64,000 bases of DNA from Agromyces terreus (GTDB lineage Bacteria > Actinomycetota > Actinomycetes > Actinomycetales > Microbacteriaceae): contig NZ_WBIS01000002.1 in the NCBI RefSeq assembly GCF_009749465.1, positions 620,001 through 684,000 of the forward strand, written 5' to 3'. Both the position numbers and the translations under genes were made by a program. The notes below the pieces were generated by a model. It made no database searches. It was not told the DNA's origin and saw nothing but the letters and a program-made list of their open reading frames with translations. Below, one piece after another: positions 31,970 to 42,100 of this stretch; position 1 is the stretch's first letter, and the number at the start of each line of letters is the position of its first letter.

Positions 31970-33508
31970 ATGCGACACCGCACCATCGCCGCGCTCGCGG
32001 CGATCGGAACCCTCGCGATGATCGGGGCGGCGAGCGCCCCGGCGATCGCCGCCGACGGCGATCCGCTCGTCGGTTCCGACATCTACCTGAACCCGTACAG
32101 CACCACGCTCGAGGCGGCCCAGAGCCTCAGCGGCCAGGCGCGCGCCGACGCGCAGCTGCTCGGGTCGATCCCGTCGGCCGACTGGATCACGAAGGGCACG
32201 CCCGCCGAGGCCGAGGCCGCGGTCGACGCGATCGTCACCGCGGCGACCGCGACCGGCACGGTGCCCGTGCTCGTCGCCTACAACCTGCCGTTCCGCGACT
32301 GCTCGCAGTACTCCGCGGGCGGCGCGGCCGACACCGAGGCGTACGAGGCGTGGATCGACGGATTCGCCGCGGGCATCGACGGTCGTCACGCCGCCGTCAT
32401 TCTCGAACCCGACGGACTCGGCATCATCCCCTGGAACACCGACGGCAACGGCAATGCGGAGTGGTGCCGGCCGGCCGACCTCGACCCCGCCACCGCGGCA
32501 TCCGACCGCTACGCCCAGCTCAACTACGCGGTGGACGCCCTCAAGGGCGCCGGCGAGACCGCCGTCTACCTCGACGGCACGCACAGCGGCTGGCTCGGGG
32601 TCGGCGACATCTCGCAGCGCCTCATCCGCGCCGGGGTCGACCGCGCCGACGGCTTCTTCCTCAACGCGTCGAACTACGTCGAGACCGAGCGACTCCAGAA
32701 GTACGGCACCTGGATCTCGGACTGCATCCACCTCGACCAGAACTCGTGGTGGCAGGCGGCCTGGTGCGGCAGCCAGTACTACCCGGCCGACCCGAACGAC
32801 TTCTCCACCTGGACCGCGACGGATGCCGCGTACGATCAGGCGTTCGCCGACACCGGCCTCGCCCGCGACCCGTCGGCCCAGGCGCACTTCGTGATCGACA
32901 CGAGCCGCAACGGGCAGGGGCCGTGGACCGCCCCCGCGGACAAGTACTCCGACCCCGAGGTCTGGTGCAACCCGCCCGAGCGCGGCATCGGGGAGCTCCC
33001 CTCGACGACGACCGGCGAGGCGCTCGTCGACGCCTACCTCTGGATCAAGGTGCCCGGCGAGTCCGACGGCCAGTGCTACCGCGGCACCGGCGGCCCGCTC
33101 GATCCCGAGCGCGGCATCCAGGACCCCGCGGCCGGTGCGTGGTTCCCCGAGCAGGCCCGGGAACTCGTCGCGAACGCGAACCCGCCGATCGCGGCCCAGA
33201 CCTGCAAGGTCTCCTGGACCGTGCACGGCAGCTGGCCCGGCGGCTTCAACACCCAGATCTGGGTCGAGAACACCGGCACCGCGCCGATCGATTCCTGGCA
33301 GCTCGGATGGACCTTCGACGGCGACCAGCGCATCCAGAACCTCTGGAGCGGCAGCGCGAAGCAGACGGGCGCCGAGGTGCGCGTCGACAGCCTCTCCTGG
33401 AACGCCAAGCTGAAGCCGGGTCAGAAGACGACCCTCGGCTTCATCGGCGCGGGCGCCCCCGCGCAGCCGTGGCTGTTCACGCTCGACGGGAAGCCCTGCA
33501 CGAGCTGA
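31970..33508 (+). CDS. Secreted glycoside hydrolase family 6 cellulase with C-terminal CBM2
   Basis: 512 residues. A Sec signal peptide (to about residue 27, APAIAA) is followed by a GH6 catalytic domain: VPVLVAYNLPFRDCSQYSAGG, HAAVILEPDGLGII (catalytic Asp in EPDG), YLDGTHSGWLG, GFFLNASNY, FVIDTSRNGQGPW and WIKVPGESDGQC. Residues about 412-512 are a family 2 cellulose-binding module (CKVSWTVHGSWPGGFNTQIWV...LFTLDGKPC) with paired cysteines and surface tryptophans. GH6 enzymes cut beta-1,4-glucan with inversion, releasing cellobiose. The ATG at 31970 has GGAG 5 nt upstream. The operator upstream ties it to the importer/beta-glucosidase cluster at 57-62 kb. Confidence 0.93.
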   Translation: MRHRTIAALAAIGTLAMIGAASAPAIAADGDPLVGSDIYLNPYSTTLEAAQSLSGQARADAQLLGSIPSADWITKGTPAEAEAAVDAIVTAATATGTVPVLVAYNLPFRDCSQYSAGGAADTEAYEAWIDGFAAGIDGRHAAVILEPDGLGIIPWNTDGNGNAEWCRPADLDPATAASDRYAQLNYAVDALKGAGETAVYLDGTHSGWLGVGDISQRLIRAGVDRADGFFLNASNYVETERLQKYGTWISDCIHLDQNSWWQAAWCGSQYYPADPNDFSTWTATDAAYDQAFADTGLARDPSAQAHFVIDTSRNGQGPWTAPADKYSDPEVWCNPPERGIGELPSTTTGEALVDAYLWIKVPGESDGQCYRGTGGPLDPERGIQDPAAGAWFPEQARELVANANPPIAAQTCKVSWTVHGSWPGGFNTQIWVENTGTAPIDSWQLGWTFDGDQRIQNLWSGSAKQTGAEVRVDSLSWNAKLKPGQKTTLGFIGAGAPAQPWLFTLDGKPCTS

Positions 33509-33513
33509 ACCCG

Positions 33514-33542
33514 CGGCCGGGCGGCGCACGAGCGCCCGGCCG
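33514..33542. terminator. 10-bp hairpin after the cellulase gene
   Basis: CGGCCGGGCG pairs with 33533-33542 across a 9-nt loop. It begins 6 nt after the stop codon and is a good terminator candidate without a U tract. Confidence 0.6.
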
Positions 33543-33550
33543 GAACCGGT

Positions 33551-33586
33551 CGGATGCCGCGCACCCACGCCGGTGCGCGGCATCCG
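33551..33586. terminator. 15-bp perfect hairpin, second terminator candidate
   Basis: CGGATGCCGCGCACC is the exact inverse of 33572-33586 across a 6-nt loop. It follows the first hairpin by 8 nt. Both arms contain the over-used GGATGCC/GGCATCC word. Confidence 0.6.
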
Positions 33587-33674
33587 TCGTCTCGACCTCG
33601 TTCGTCGAGCGGATGCCGCGGGCGCGACGCACGCCCGAAACAGCCCCGAAACGGGGTGGTGGAATTCTCTCGTC

Positions 33675-35636
33675 ATGGCGACACTCTTCGACGGATATGC
33701 CACGGCGGGCACTGCGCGGGCCGGCCGGCAGCGGCGCAGCGGGCAGCCGTGGGACGAGATGTTCCCCGACGGCGAGACCGAGGTGCGCGAGCCCTACCGC
33801 GAGCTCTACCCGGCCCTGGCGCGCCTGTCGCAGGAGGAACTGCGCGGCCGCACCGACGCCCTGGCGAGCTCCTACCTCGCCCAGGGCGTCACGTTCGACT
33901 TCGCCGGCGAGGAGCGCCCGTTCCCGCTCGACGTGGTGCCGCGGGTCATCTCGGCGACCGACTGGGCTCGGGCCGAGGCCGGCGTCGCGCAACGCGTTCG
34001 CGCGCTCGAGCGGTTCCTCGCCGACGTCTACGGACCGCAGCTCGCCGTGCGCGACGGCGTGATCCCGGCGGGCCTCGTGAGCTCCTCCACCCACTTCCAC
34101 CGGCAGGCGGCCGGCATCGTCGGGGCGAACGGGGTGCGCATCCACGTCGCCGGCATCGACTTGATCCGCGACGAGCGCGGCGACTGGCGCGTGCTCGAGG
34201 ACAACGTGCGCGTGCCGAGCGGGGTGAGCTACGTGATCTCGAACCGTCGGATGATGGCGCAGACCCTGCCCGAGCTGTTCACGTCGATGCGGGTGCGCCC
34301 CGTCGGCGACTACCCCAACAAGCTCCTCCGAGCCCTGCGCGCGAGCGCGCCCGAGGGCATCGAGGACCCCACGATCGTCGTGCTCACCCCCGGCGTGCAC
34401 AACTCGGCGTACTACGAGCACACGCTGCTCGCCCGGCTCATGGGCGTCGAGCTCGTCGAGGGCCGCGACCTGTTCTGCTCGGGCGGCCGGGTGTGGATGC
34501 ACACCACCGCCGGCCCGACCCGGGTCGACGTGATCTACCGCCGCGTCGACGACGAGTTCCTCGACCCGCAGCAGTTCCGACCCGACTCGGTGCTGGGGGC
34601 GCCCGGACTCATGCTCGCCGCGCGGCTCGGACACGTGACCATCGCGAACGCGGTCGGCAACGGCGTCGCCGACGACAAGCTCGTCTACACCTACGTGCCC
34701 GACCTCATCCGCTACTACCTCGGCGAGGAGCCGATCCTGCCGAACGTCGACACGTGGCGGCTCGAGGAGCCCGACGCGCTCGCCGAAGTGCTCGACCGAC
34801 TCGACGAGCTCGTGGTCAAGCCGGTCGACGGATCGGGCGGCAAGGGCCTCGTCATCGGTCCGGATGCCTCGAGGTCCGAGCTCGACGAGCTCCGGGGGCG
34901 GCTGCTCGCCGACCCGCGCGGCTGGATCGCGCAACCCGTCGTGCAGCTCTCGACGATCCCGACGCTCGTCGAGGACGGCCTACGCCCGCGCCACGCGGAC
35001 CTGCGCCCGTTCGCCGTGAACGACGGCGACGAGATCTGGGTGCTGCCGGGCGGCCTGACCCGGGTCGCGCTGCCCGAGGGGCGGCTCGTCGTCAACTCCA
35101 GCCAGGGCGGCGGCTCGAAGGACACGTGGGTGCTCGAGACGTCGGCGGGCACCGTCGACACCGGCGGTCTGCGCGTGCCGGCGACGGCGCCGGCCCGCAA
35201 CGTCGGCGCGCTCGTGTCGGATCAGGCCTCGCCGAACGCGCAGCCGGAGGCCCCGCGGGCGGTTGCCGCGGAACCGCACCGTTCCTCGCCCGTGACCGCG
35301 TCGCCGCAGGACGAGGAGGCGCCGGTGCGACAGCAACAGCAACAGCAGCAGCAGACCGGCGGTCGAGGAGGCGCGCAGCGCCGTCTCGAGACCCCCGCTG
35401 GTCGAGGAGGCGCGCAGCGCCGTCTCGAGACTCCCGCTGGTCGAGGAGGCGCGCAGCGCCGTCTCGAGACCTCCGGGGCGGGTCTCGAGACGCTGCGCTC
35501 CTCGACCGGCGGTGGTGGTCTCGAGACGCTGCGCTCCTCGACCGGCGGGGCTGGTGTCGAGACGCTGCGCTCCTCGACCGGCGGGGCTGGTGTCGAGACC
35601 CTGCGCTCCTCGACCGGCGGAGGTGCCGCATGCTGA
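33675..35636 (+). CDS. Circularly permuted type-2 ATP-grasp protein with long repeat-encoded tail
   Basis: 653 residues. Residues 25-500 are the circularly permuted ATP-grasp (type 2) domain: VLEDNVRVPSGVSYVISNRRMM, HNSAYYEHTLLARLMG, VDVIYRRVDDEFLDP, NAVGNGVADDKLVYTYVPDLIRYYLGEEPIL and ELVVKPVDGSGGKGLVIGPD. These enzymes probably form an amide or peptide bond using ATP; no substrate is proven. Family members are usually 480-500 residues. The extra tail (from about 516) has a nine-glutamine tract and then residues 563-648 encoded by seven copies of the GGTCGAGGAG/CTCGAGACC repeat. It overlaps the next gene by 7 nt. Confidence 0.85.
   Translation: MATLFDGYATAGTARAGRQRRSGQPWDEMFPDGETEVREPYRELYPALARLSQEELRGRTDALASSYLAQGVTFDFAGEERPFPLDVVPRVISATDWARAEAGVAQRVRALERFLADVYGPQLAVRDGVIPAGLVSSSTHFHRQAAGIVGANGVRIHVAGIDLIRDERGDWRVLEDNVRVPSGVSYVISNRRMMAQTLPELFTSMRVRPVGDYPNKLLRALRASAPEGIEDPTIVVLTPGVHNSAYYEHTLLARLMGVELVEGRDLFCSGGRVWMHTTAGPTRVDVIYRRVDDEFLDPQQFRPDSVLGAPGLMLAARLGHVTIANAVGNGVADDKLVYTYVPDLIRYYLGEEPILPNVDTWRLEEPDALAEVLDRLDELVVKPVDGSGGKGLVIGPDASRSELDELRGRLLADPRGWIAQPVVQLSTIPTLVEDGLRPRHADLRPFAVNDGDEIWVLPGGLTRVALPEGRLVVNSSQGGGSKDTWVLETSAGTVDTGGLRVPATAPARNVGALVSDQASPNAQPEAPRAVAAEPHRSSPVTASPQDEEAPVRQQQQQQQQTGGRGGAQRRLETPAGRGGAQRRLETPAGRGGAQRRLETSGAGLETLRSSTGGGGLETLRSSTGGAGVETLRSSTGGAGVETLRSSTGGGAAC
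35361..35617. repeat. Repeat cluster inside the ATP-grasp gene, three forward and four inverted copies
   Basis: Three 39-bp forward units (GGTCGAGGAGGCGCGCAGCG...) are followed by four 36-bp inverted units (GGTCTCGAGACGCTGCGCTC...). All lengths are multiples of three and the frame stays open, reading GRGGAQRRLETPA and [11 protein letters not shown]. The head-to-head layout can form a large cruciform. A CAG/CAA tract precedes it at 35327-35353. Confidence 0.9.
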
Positions 35637-36559
35637 GCCGCATCGCCGAGTCCCTGTTCTGGATCGGGCGCTACATCGAACGCAGCGACGGCACCGCCCG
35701 GATCCTCGACGTGCATCTGCAACTGCTGCTCGAGGACCCATGGATCGACGAGGACACCGCCTGCCGTGCGCTGCTCTCGGTCATGGGCAGCGAGGCCCGC
35801 CCCGAGGAGCAGCTCGGCCGCGACGACGTGATCGCCCTGCTCGCCGTCGATCCGAAGCATCCGGCCTCGATCGCCCACTCGGTCGCGGCCGCCCGCGAGA
35901 ACGCGCGCCGTGCGCGGGAGATCGTCTCGACCGAGCTGTGGGAGGCGCTGAACCACACCAACGCGCGGATGCCGCGCCGGGTCGCGAGCGACAAGACCCA
36001 CGAGTTCTTCCGCTGGGTGCGCGACCGATCGGCGCTCGCGATCGGCGTCGTCGACTCCGCCACGAGCCGGGACGAGGCGTGGCAGTTCTTCTCCCTCGGA
36101 CGGTCGATCGAACGGGCCGACATGACGGCACGGCTCCTCGCGACCCGCTCGCTGACCGAGGCGAGCGGCCCCAGCTGGACGACGATCCTCCGCAGCTGCG
36201 GCGGGTACGAGGCCTACCTCCGCAGCTACCGCGGCGTCCCGTCCAGCGAGTCCGCCGCGGAGTTCCTGCTGCTCGACCGGCTCTTCCCGCGATCGATCAT
36301 CTCGAGCGTCATCCGCGCCGAGGAGTCGCTGCGCGAGATCGATCCGCGCGCCGGCCGCGTCGGCGTGACCGACCAGGCCCGACGGCTGCTCGGGCAGATC
36401 CGCTCCGAGCTCGAGTACCGCCCGATCGCCGAGATCCTCGTCGACCTGACCGGCAATATGGAGCACCTCCAGGCGGTCACCTCGTCGGCGAGCGAGGCGA
36501 TCAGGGCGAGGTACTTCCCGACGAGCGTGGTCCCCGTGTGGATCGGAGAGGTCTCATGA
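35630..36559 (+). CDS. Alpha-E domain (DUF403) protein
   Basis: 309 residues, all-helical. LSRIAESLFWIGRYIERSDGTARILDVH is the classic N-terminal alpha-E motif, and FSLGRSIERADMTARLLATR is its internal partner. The domain is almost always encoded next to circularly permuted ATP-grasp and transglutaminase-like genes, as here; a role in making or removing a peptide tag has been proposed in comparative genomics, without biochemical proof. The ATG overlaps the ATP-grasp stop. Confidence 0.9.
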   Translation: MLSRIAESLFWIGRYIERSDGTARILDVHLQLLLEDPWIDEDTACRALLSVMGSEARPEEQLGRDDVIALLAVDPKHPASIAHSVAAARENARRAREIVSTELWEALNHTNARMPRRVASDKTHEFFRWVRDRSALAIGVVDSATSRDEAWQFFSLGRSIERADMTARLLATRSLTEASGPSWTTILRSCGGYEAYLRSYRGVPSSESAAEFLLLDRLFPRSIISSVIRAEESLREIDPRAGRVGVTDQARRLLGQIRSELEYRPIAEILVDLTGNMEHLQAVTSSASEAIRARYFPTSVVPVWIGEVS

Positions 36560-37401
36560 GCCGCATTCGCATCGTGCACCGCACCGGCTTCAGCTACGCC
36601 GAACCCGCGACCGCCTCGTACAACGAGGCGCGCATGCTGCCGCACTCCGACGGACGCCAGTTCGTGATGCAGGCGGGCCTCGACATCCGGCCCGCTGCGA
36701 GCCAGCACTCCTACCTCGACTACTGGGGCACGCGTGTGTCCACGTTCGAGGTGCTCACCCCGCACCAGGAGCTCTCGGTCATGGCGACGAGCCTCGTCGA
36801 GGTGCACCCGCGGCCGCTGCCGCGGACCGAGCCCACGTGGGAGGAGCTCGCGACCGCTGCATCCTCGACCATCGCCCTCGTCGAGGCGAGCGGGCTCTCG
36901 GCCGCCACCGAGCCGCCCGCGGAGCTGCGCGAGCTCGCGGCGGAGATCCGAGCCGAGGGCGGCGGCGTCGGCGAGACGGCGCTCGAGATCTGTCGAGCCG
37001 TCGGCGGTTCGATGCAGTACATGCCGGGGGTGACCGGCGTGCACTCGACGGCGGCCGAGGCCTGGGCCGAGCGGAAGGGGGTCTGCCAGGACATCACGCA
37101 CATCGCGCTCGGCGCCCTGCGCTCGGCCGGCATCCCCGCGCGGTACGTCTCGGGCTACCTGCACCCGGACCCCGAGGCATCCGTCGGCCAGACCGTCGTG
37201 GGCGAGTCGCACGCCTGGGTCGAGTGGTTCGCGGGGGAGTGGCGCGGCTACGACCCCACCAACCTCGTCGAGGTGGGGGATCGCCACGTGCTCGTCGGTC
37301 GCGGTCGCGACTACGGCGACGTGCCTCCGCTGCGAGGCGTGTACGCCGGCCCTGGGGCGTCCGAGCTCTTCGTCTCGGTCGAGATCACCCGGGTCGCCTG
37401 A
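36556..37401 (+). CDS. Transglutaminase-like cysteine peptidase
   Basis: 281 residues. An N-terminal beta-rich domain (RIVHRTGFSYAEPATASYNEARMLP) is followed by a transglutaminase fold with Cys in RKGVCQDITHIALGALRSAGIPARYVSGYL (about 177), His in GESHAWVEWF (about 218) and Asp in WRGYDPTN (about 235). The third gene of the ATP-grasp/alpha-E/transglutaminase operon, it overlaps the previous gene by 4 nt. It is cytoplasmic (no signal). It could hydrolyse the amide bond made by the ATP-grasp enzyme, which is an inference from gene association. Confidence 0.9.
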   Translation: MSRIRIVHRTGFSYAEPATASYNEARMLPHSDGRQFVMQAGLDIRPAASQHSYLDYWGTRVSTFEVLTPHQELSVMATSLVEVHPRPLPRTEPTWEELATAASSTIALVEASGLSAATEPPAELRELAAEIRAEGGGVGETALEICRAVGGSMQYMPGVTGVHSTAAEAWAERKGVCQDITHIALGALRSAGIPARYVSGYLHPDPEASVGQTVVGESHAWVEWFAGEWRGYDPTNLVEVGDRHVLVGRGRDYGDVPPLRGVYAGPGASELFVSVEITRVA

Positions 37402-37457
37402 GCGCGATCGCGGGCCGGCACCGTGCGAGCGGATGCCGCGCCTGCGATGATGTGGCC

Positions 37458-38303
37458 ATGCCGACGTTCACCGATGCGCACGGGGTCCACATCCACTACC
37501 GCTCGTGGCGTGTCCCCGTACCGAAGGCCGCGGTGCAGCTCGCGCACGGCGTCGGCGAGCACATCGGGCGCTACGCCGAGCTCATCGAGGCGCTGAACGG
37601 GGCCGGGTACTCGGTGTGGGCCGACGACCACCGCGGTCACGGGCAGACCGGGTTCGAGCAGCACGGTGGAGACCTCGACCGCCTCGGACGGCTGGGCCCC
37701 GGCGGCCTGCGCGCGACGATCGCGGCCGTCGAGCAGTTCACCGAGGTGATCCGCGAGGCGGAGGGCGACCTGCCGCTCATCCTGCTCGGGCACTCGTGGG
37801 GCTCGCTGATGGCGCAGATCATCGTGAACCGGCGCGCGCGCGACTACGACGCCGTCGTGCTGACCGGCACCGCGTACCGCACGCCCTTCGACATGAACGG
37901 CGGCGACCTGAACGCGCGCCACAAGCATCTCGGGCCGACCCCGGTCGAATGGCTCAGCCGCGATCCCGAGGTGCCGCCCGCGTTCATGGCCGACCCCTAT
38001 ACGACCGCCGTGCCGCTGCGGAAGCTGTTCGGCACGCGCGACGCGATGCGCCTGCTCGGTCGCCCCGCGAAGCACCTCCCCGCCGAACTGCCGATGCTCA
38101 TCATGGTCGGCGACGACGACCCGCTCGGGGGCGAGGCGAGCGCGGTGAAGCTCGCGAACGCCTACGCGAGGCGTTCGGGCCTGGCCGACGTCACCCTCGT
38201 GGTGTACCCCGAGGCGCGGCACGAGGTCTTCAACGAGACGAACCGCGACGAGGTGCGCGCCGACCTGATCACGTGGCTCGACGAGCGGTTCGCCGACGAC
38301 TGA
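37458..38303 (+). CDS. Alpha/beta hydrolase (monoacylglycerol lipase-like)
   Basis: 281 residues. VQLAHGVGEHIGRYAELIEALNGAGYSVWADDHRGHG holds the oxyanion-hole HG and the RGHG motif of the Hydrolase_4 family. The nucleophile is Ser in LLGHSWGSLMA (about 114), the acid in MVGDDDPLGG and the base in EARHEVFNE. The natural ester substrate is unknown. The stop codon lies in a tandem array of a 14-bp unit. Confidence 0.88.
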   Translation: MPTFTDAHGVHIHYRSWRVPVPKAAVQLAHGVGEHIGRYAELIEALNGAGYSVWADDHRGHGQTGFEQHGGDLDRLGRLGPGGLRATIAAVEQFTEVIREAEGDLPLILLGHSWGSLMAQIIVNRRARDYDAVVLTGTAYRTPFDMNGGDLNARHKHLGPTPVEWLSRDPEVPPAFMADPYTTAVPLRKLFGTRDAMRLLGRPAKHLPAELPMLIMVGDDDPLGGEASAVKLANAYARRSGLADVTLVVYPEARHEVFNETNRDEVRADLITWLDERFADD

Positions 38304-38333
38304 GCGCCGACGACTGAGCGCTCACGACTGAGC
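38292..38333. repeat. 14-bp tandem repeat across a stop codon
   Basis: GCCGACGACTGAGC occurs twice in a row from 38292, followed by a third copy with changes (GCTCACGACTGAGC). The first copy contains the hydrolase stop codon; this probably reflects replication slippage. Confidence 0.75.
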
Positions 38334-38349
38334 GGCGACGACGGCGCGG

Positions 38350-38994
38350 CTACATCTTCGCGTGCCAGGGCGGCACGTCGTAGCCGAGCAGGCGGATGCG
38401 CGGATGGTGCGCGGCGTCGGACTCGGTCGCCCAGGGGTAGACGATGGTCGTCACGTGGCAGTTGCCGAGCACGGGCAGCAGGTCGCGGTAGCCGTCGGGA
38501 TCCATGCCCGCGAGCTCGCAGAAGAGCAGGCGGATGAGGGTCGCATGGGCGACGATGAGCACTCGCCCCTCCGGGAACTCCTCGACCAGTTCGTCGAACA
38601 CCGGCAGGGCCCTGGCGATGCCCTCCTTTCCGCGCTCTCCGCCGGGGAACGTGTTGCTCGCCGGCGCGAGGCGGAACGCGGCCCACTCGTCGGGGAACCG
38701 TTCCTGCAGCTCGTCGGGCGTGAGCCCCTCGGCCTGGCCGAAGTCGATCTCGACGAGTCGGTCGTCGATGCGGAGCGGCAGTCCGGTCGTCTCGACCGAG
38801 GGCGCAGCCGAGCGTTTCGCCCGGCTGAGGGGCGAGGCCACGATCGCGTCGAGCTCGGCGTCGACGGCCCACGCGCCGAGCGCGGCCGCCTGTCCGAGGC
38901 CGTGCCGCGTCAGCGCGACATCCGAATTTCCGGCGTAGCGGTGTTCCGCGTGCCAGACCGTCTCGCCGTGCCGTGCCAGGAAGAAGGTCGTCAT
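38350..38994 (-). CDS. Histidine phosphatase family protein
   Basis: 214 residues. FFLARHGETVWHAEHRYAGNSDVALTRHGLGQA is the phosphoglycerate-mutase/phosphatase signature with the phospho-accepting His9. IVASPLSRAKRSA supplies the second arginine, EIDFGQAEGLTPDEL the acid region and VLIVAHATLIRLL the second histidine. Broad-specificity phosphatase activity is typical for such short members. It is leaderless: TAGGCT ends 7 nt before the ATG. Confidence 0.9.
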   Translation of the reverse strand: MTTFFLARHGETVWHAEHRYAGNSDVALTRHGLGQAAALGAWAVDAELDAIVASPLSRAKRSAAPSVETTGLPLRIDDRLVEIDFGQAEGLTPDELQERFPDEWAAFRLAPASNTFPGGERGKEGIARALPVFDELVEEFPEGRVLIVAHATLIRLLFCELAGMDPDGYRDLLPVLGNCHVTTIVYPWATESDAAHHPRIRLLGYDVPPWHAKM

Positions 38995-39144
38995 GGCCGT
39001 CAGCCTAGGCTCTCGCCCGACCGGTTGCAGGACCCGGTGGCCGATCGGTACGGTTCCCCTGTACGTGTTCGCGAGGATGGCTCGGGAATTCGGCGATGAA
39101 GAAGCCGGTGCGATGCTGCGCCGTTGCAAGGTCTGGGGGGACCG

Positions 39145-42100
39145 ATGCGCACGAACCGACGGGTCATCGACGCCGCGAGACGCGCGAGGCGCCTCATCGC
39201 GATGTGCACGGTCGGAGTCCTGGTCGGCGCCGGCGCGGTGGCGATCTCGTCGACCGTCGCCCCGCAGAGCGCCCTGGCGCCCGCGGTCGCGGCCCCGGGG
39301 AGCCCCGGCACGCCGAGCCCCGGCGCCGTGCTGTTCACCGAGAACTTCGAGAACCGCGCCAACACGGGCGCGAACGTGCTGCTGACGAACTACACGGGCG
39401 CGACCGGCATGACGTACTTCGCCACCGGGCAGTGGGCCAACCGCCCGCGCTGCAACGGCATCGTCCTCGACAACAACGATCCGCGCACGCCGAACGACTG
39501 CGACGCCAACCCGCCCGGGCTCGGTCCGTCGGTGTACGACCAGATGACCGCCCTGCCCGACGCCATCGGACGCTATCTCGGCGACACGGCCGTGCCGAGC
39601 CTCAACACCGCGGCCTCGTCGTACACGGCCGGCAACGACTTCCCGAACAACCTCGTCATGTTCCAGACGGAGCAGCCGCTGTCGATCCCGCAGAACGGCC
39701 GCTTCCTCACGTTCACGGTCGTCGGCGCGGCGCGCAACTGCCCGCCCACGGCAGCGGCTCCGCAGATGCAGTTCTCCCTGGTCGACGGCGACGGCGGCGA
39801 GCACGCTCTCTCGGGGGCGATGAACCCCTGCACCGCACCCGGGTTCCGCAACATCACCGCGCGCACCCAGAACGGCACCAACGCGGTCGTGCGCGTGGCG
39901 ACCCTGACGCCGACCGGATCCTGGCTCAACCCCGGCAACGTCACCGGCATCCGCATGCGCAACACCGGTGAGACCGGCGGCAATGACGGCGCGTACGACT
40001 ACGTGCAGTTGCTCGACGTGACCCCGCAGCTCGACAAGGCGTTCAGCCCGACCCGGGTCGCGGCCGGGTCACCGTCGACGCTGACCTTCACGATCACGAA
40101 TACGACCGAGCTCGCCTCGAAGAGCGGATGGAGCATCACCGACACCCTGCCCGCCGGGCTCGTGGTCGCCAGCCCGCCCGCCGCGACCGACACGTGCGAC
40201 GGGGCGCAGACGATCACGGCCGCCGCGGGGTCGGGCACCGTCTCGGTGACCAACGGCATCCTCGGCACCGGCGACGTGTCGTGCACGGTCTCGGTGAACG
40301 TCACGTCGCAGACCCCCGGCCCGTACCAACCGGATGTCACCTACGACAACTGCCCGACGACGAACGTGACGGTGCTCGGCCTCGAGCTGCCCGACTGCGC
40401 GCAGGTCACGTTCTACGACCGGTACACGCCGACCGGCACGCCGTTCACCTGCTCGGCCGACGGACTGCTGTTCCAGGCCCCCAACAATTCGACGCCGTCG
40501 ACGGTCCGGGGCATCGATCTCGCGACCGGCGAGTTCGCCGACCTCGGCGTGGCCGGCGCCGCGCTGAACTCGGTCGGGTACAACCCGCTCGACGACTTCG
40601 TGTACGGGGTCAGGAACGGCGGCGGGCTCGGCGACGTCTACCGAGTGAACTCGGATCTCACGGTGCAGAACCTCGGGGCGCCCGACCTGAGCGCGGTCGC
40701 GCCGCTCACCCCGGCCTCGTTCAACATCCCGAACTCGGGCGATGTCGACGAGAACGGGCACCTCTGGATCCTCGACGCGACGGCGCCGCAGGCGTGGGCC
40801 GAGATCGATCTGGCACCGGGGTCGCCCACGTACATGCAGGCGCTCAGGGGCGGGGAGCTCACGCCCGTGCCGGGCTGGGGCGCCGGCGGCGACTGGGTCG
40901 CCCGCGACGGCATCCTCTCGCAGATCGGGGTGCTCGGCGGGGTGCAGCACCTCCTCCAGTTCGACACCACGCTGCCCACGCCCGCGTATCTGCCGCCGGT
41001 CTCGCTCGGCACGCTCGTGGCGCCCGACGGCACCTCGGCCGGCACCGGCGCCGGTGCCGTGTACCGCGACGACCGGTACATGTACGCCTCCTTCAACACC
41101 TCGGGCCAGCTCTGGCGCGTCGACCTCGACGACCCGACCGGCGGCCCGTCATCGGTGGACTTCTTCTCGTATGGCCCGCCGAGCTCGCAGAACGACGGCG
41201 CCCGCTGCGCGGCAGCGCCGCTCGACCTCGACTTCGGTGACGCCCCCGACGACTACGGCACCACGCTCGCCGCCGACGGCGCCCGGCACGGCATCCGGTA
41301 CGACGCCGACGGCGCGCCGACGCTGGCGCTGGGGGCATCTGTCACCGCGGAGGACGACGGTCAGCCCGACGCGGCCGCCGCGCTCGACGATGACGACGCG
41401 CTCACGCCGCCGCCCGTGTCGGTCAATGCGGGCACCTACTCGCTCGACGTCCCGTACACGAACACCACGGGCGCCGACGCGACCCTGGCGGGCTGGCTCG
41501 ACTTCGACGGCGACGGGGTGTTCGAGGCGGGCGAGCTCGCGACGGCGACGGTGGGCGCGAGCGGCACGACCGCGCTGACGTGGTCGATCCCGGCGCAGGC
41601 GACCTACCCCGACACCACGTACCTGCGCCTGCGCCTGGGCGACGAACCCGTGGCCGAGGCGTCGCCGACGGGGGCCGTCGCGAACGGGGAGGTCGAGGAC
41701 TACCCGGTCGAGCTCGTGGAGTACGACCTGACCGTGACGAAGTCGGTCGACCCCGAGGACGGCTCGACGGTCGTGGCCGACGACCAGCTGACCTACACCC
41801 TCGAGTTCGTGTCGAACGGTCCCGACGCGGCCCCCGTCGCCTACACCGACGTGCTCACGGGCCTCGTCGACGACGCGACCCTCGACGTGGACTCCATCAC
41901 GGCGGATGCCCCGCTGGCGGCGGTGCCGGCACCCGACGGCACCTCGATCGCGATCACCGGCGACCTGCCCGCCGGTTCCTACACGGTCACGTACACCGTG
42001 ACGGTGAACCCCGACGGGGAGCGCGAGGACGATGTGCTCGGCAACGTCCTCGTCGTGACCGGCACCACGCCCCCCGCCGAGTGCCTGCCCGGCGACCCGC

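Noticed and set aside
35327..35353. CAG/CAA run as an independent element
   Set aside because: It is a simple polyglutamine codon tract in the tail of the ATP-grasp protein.
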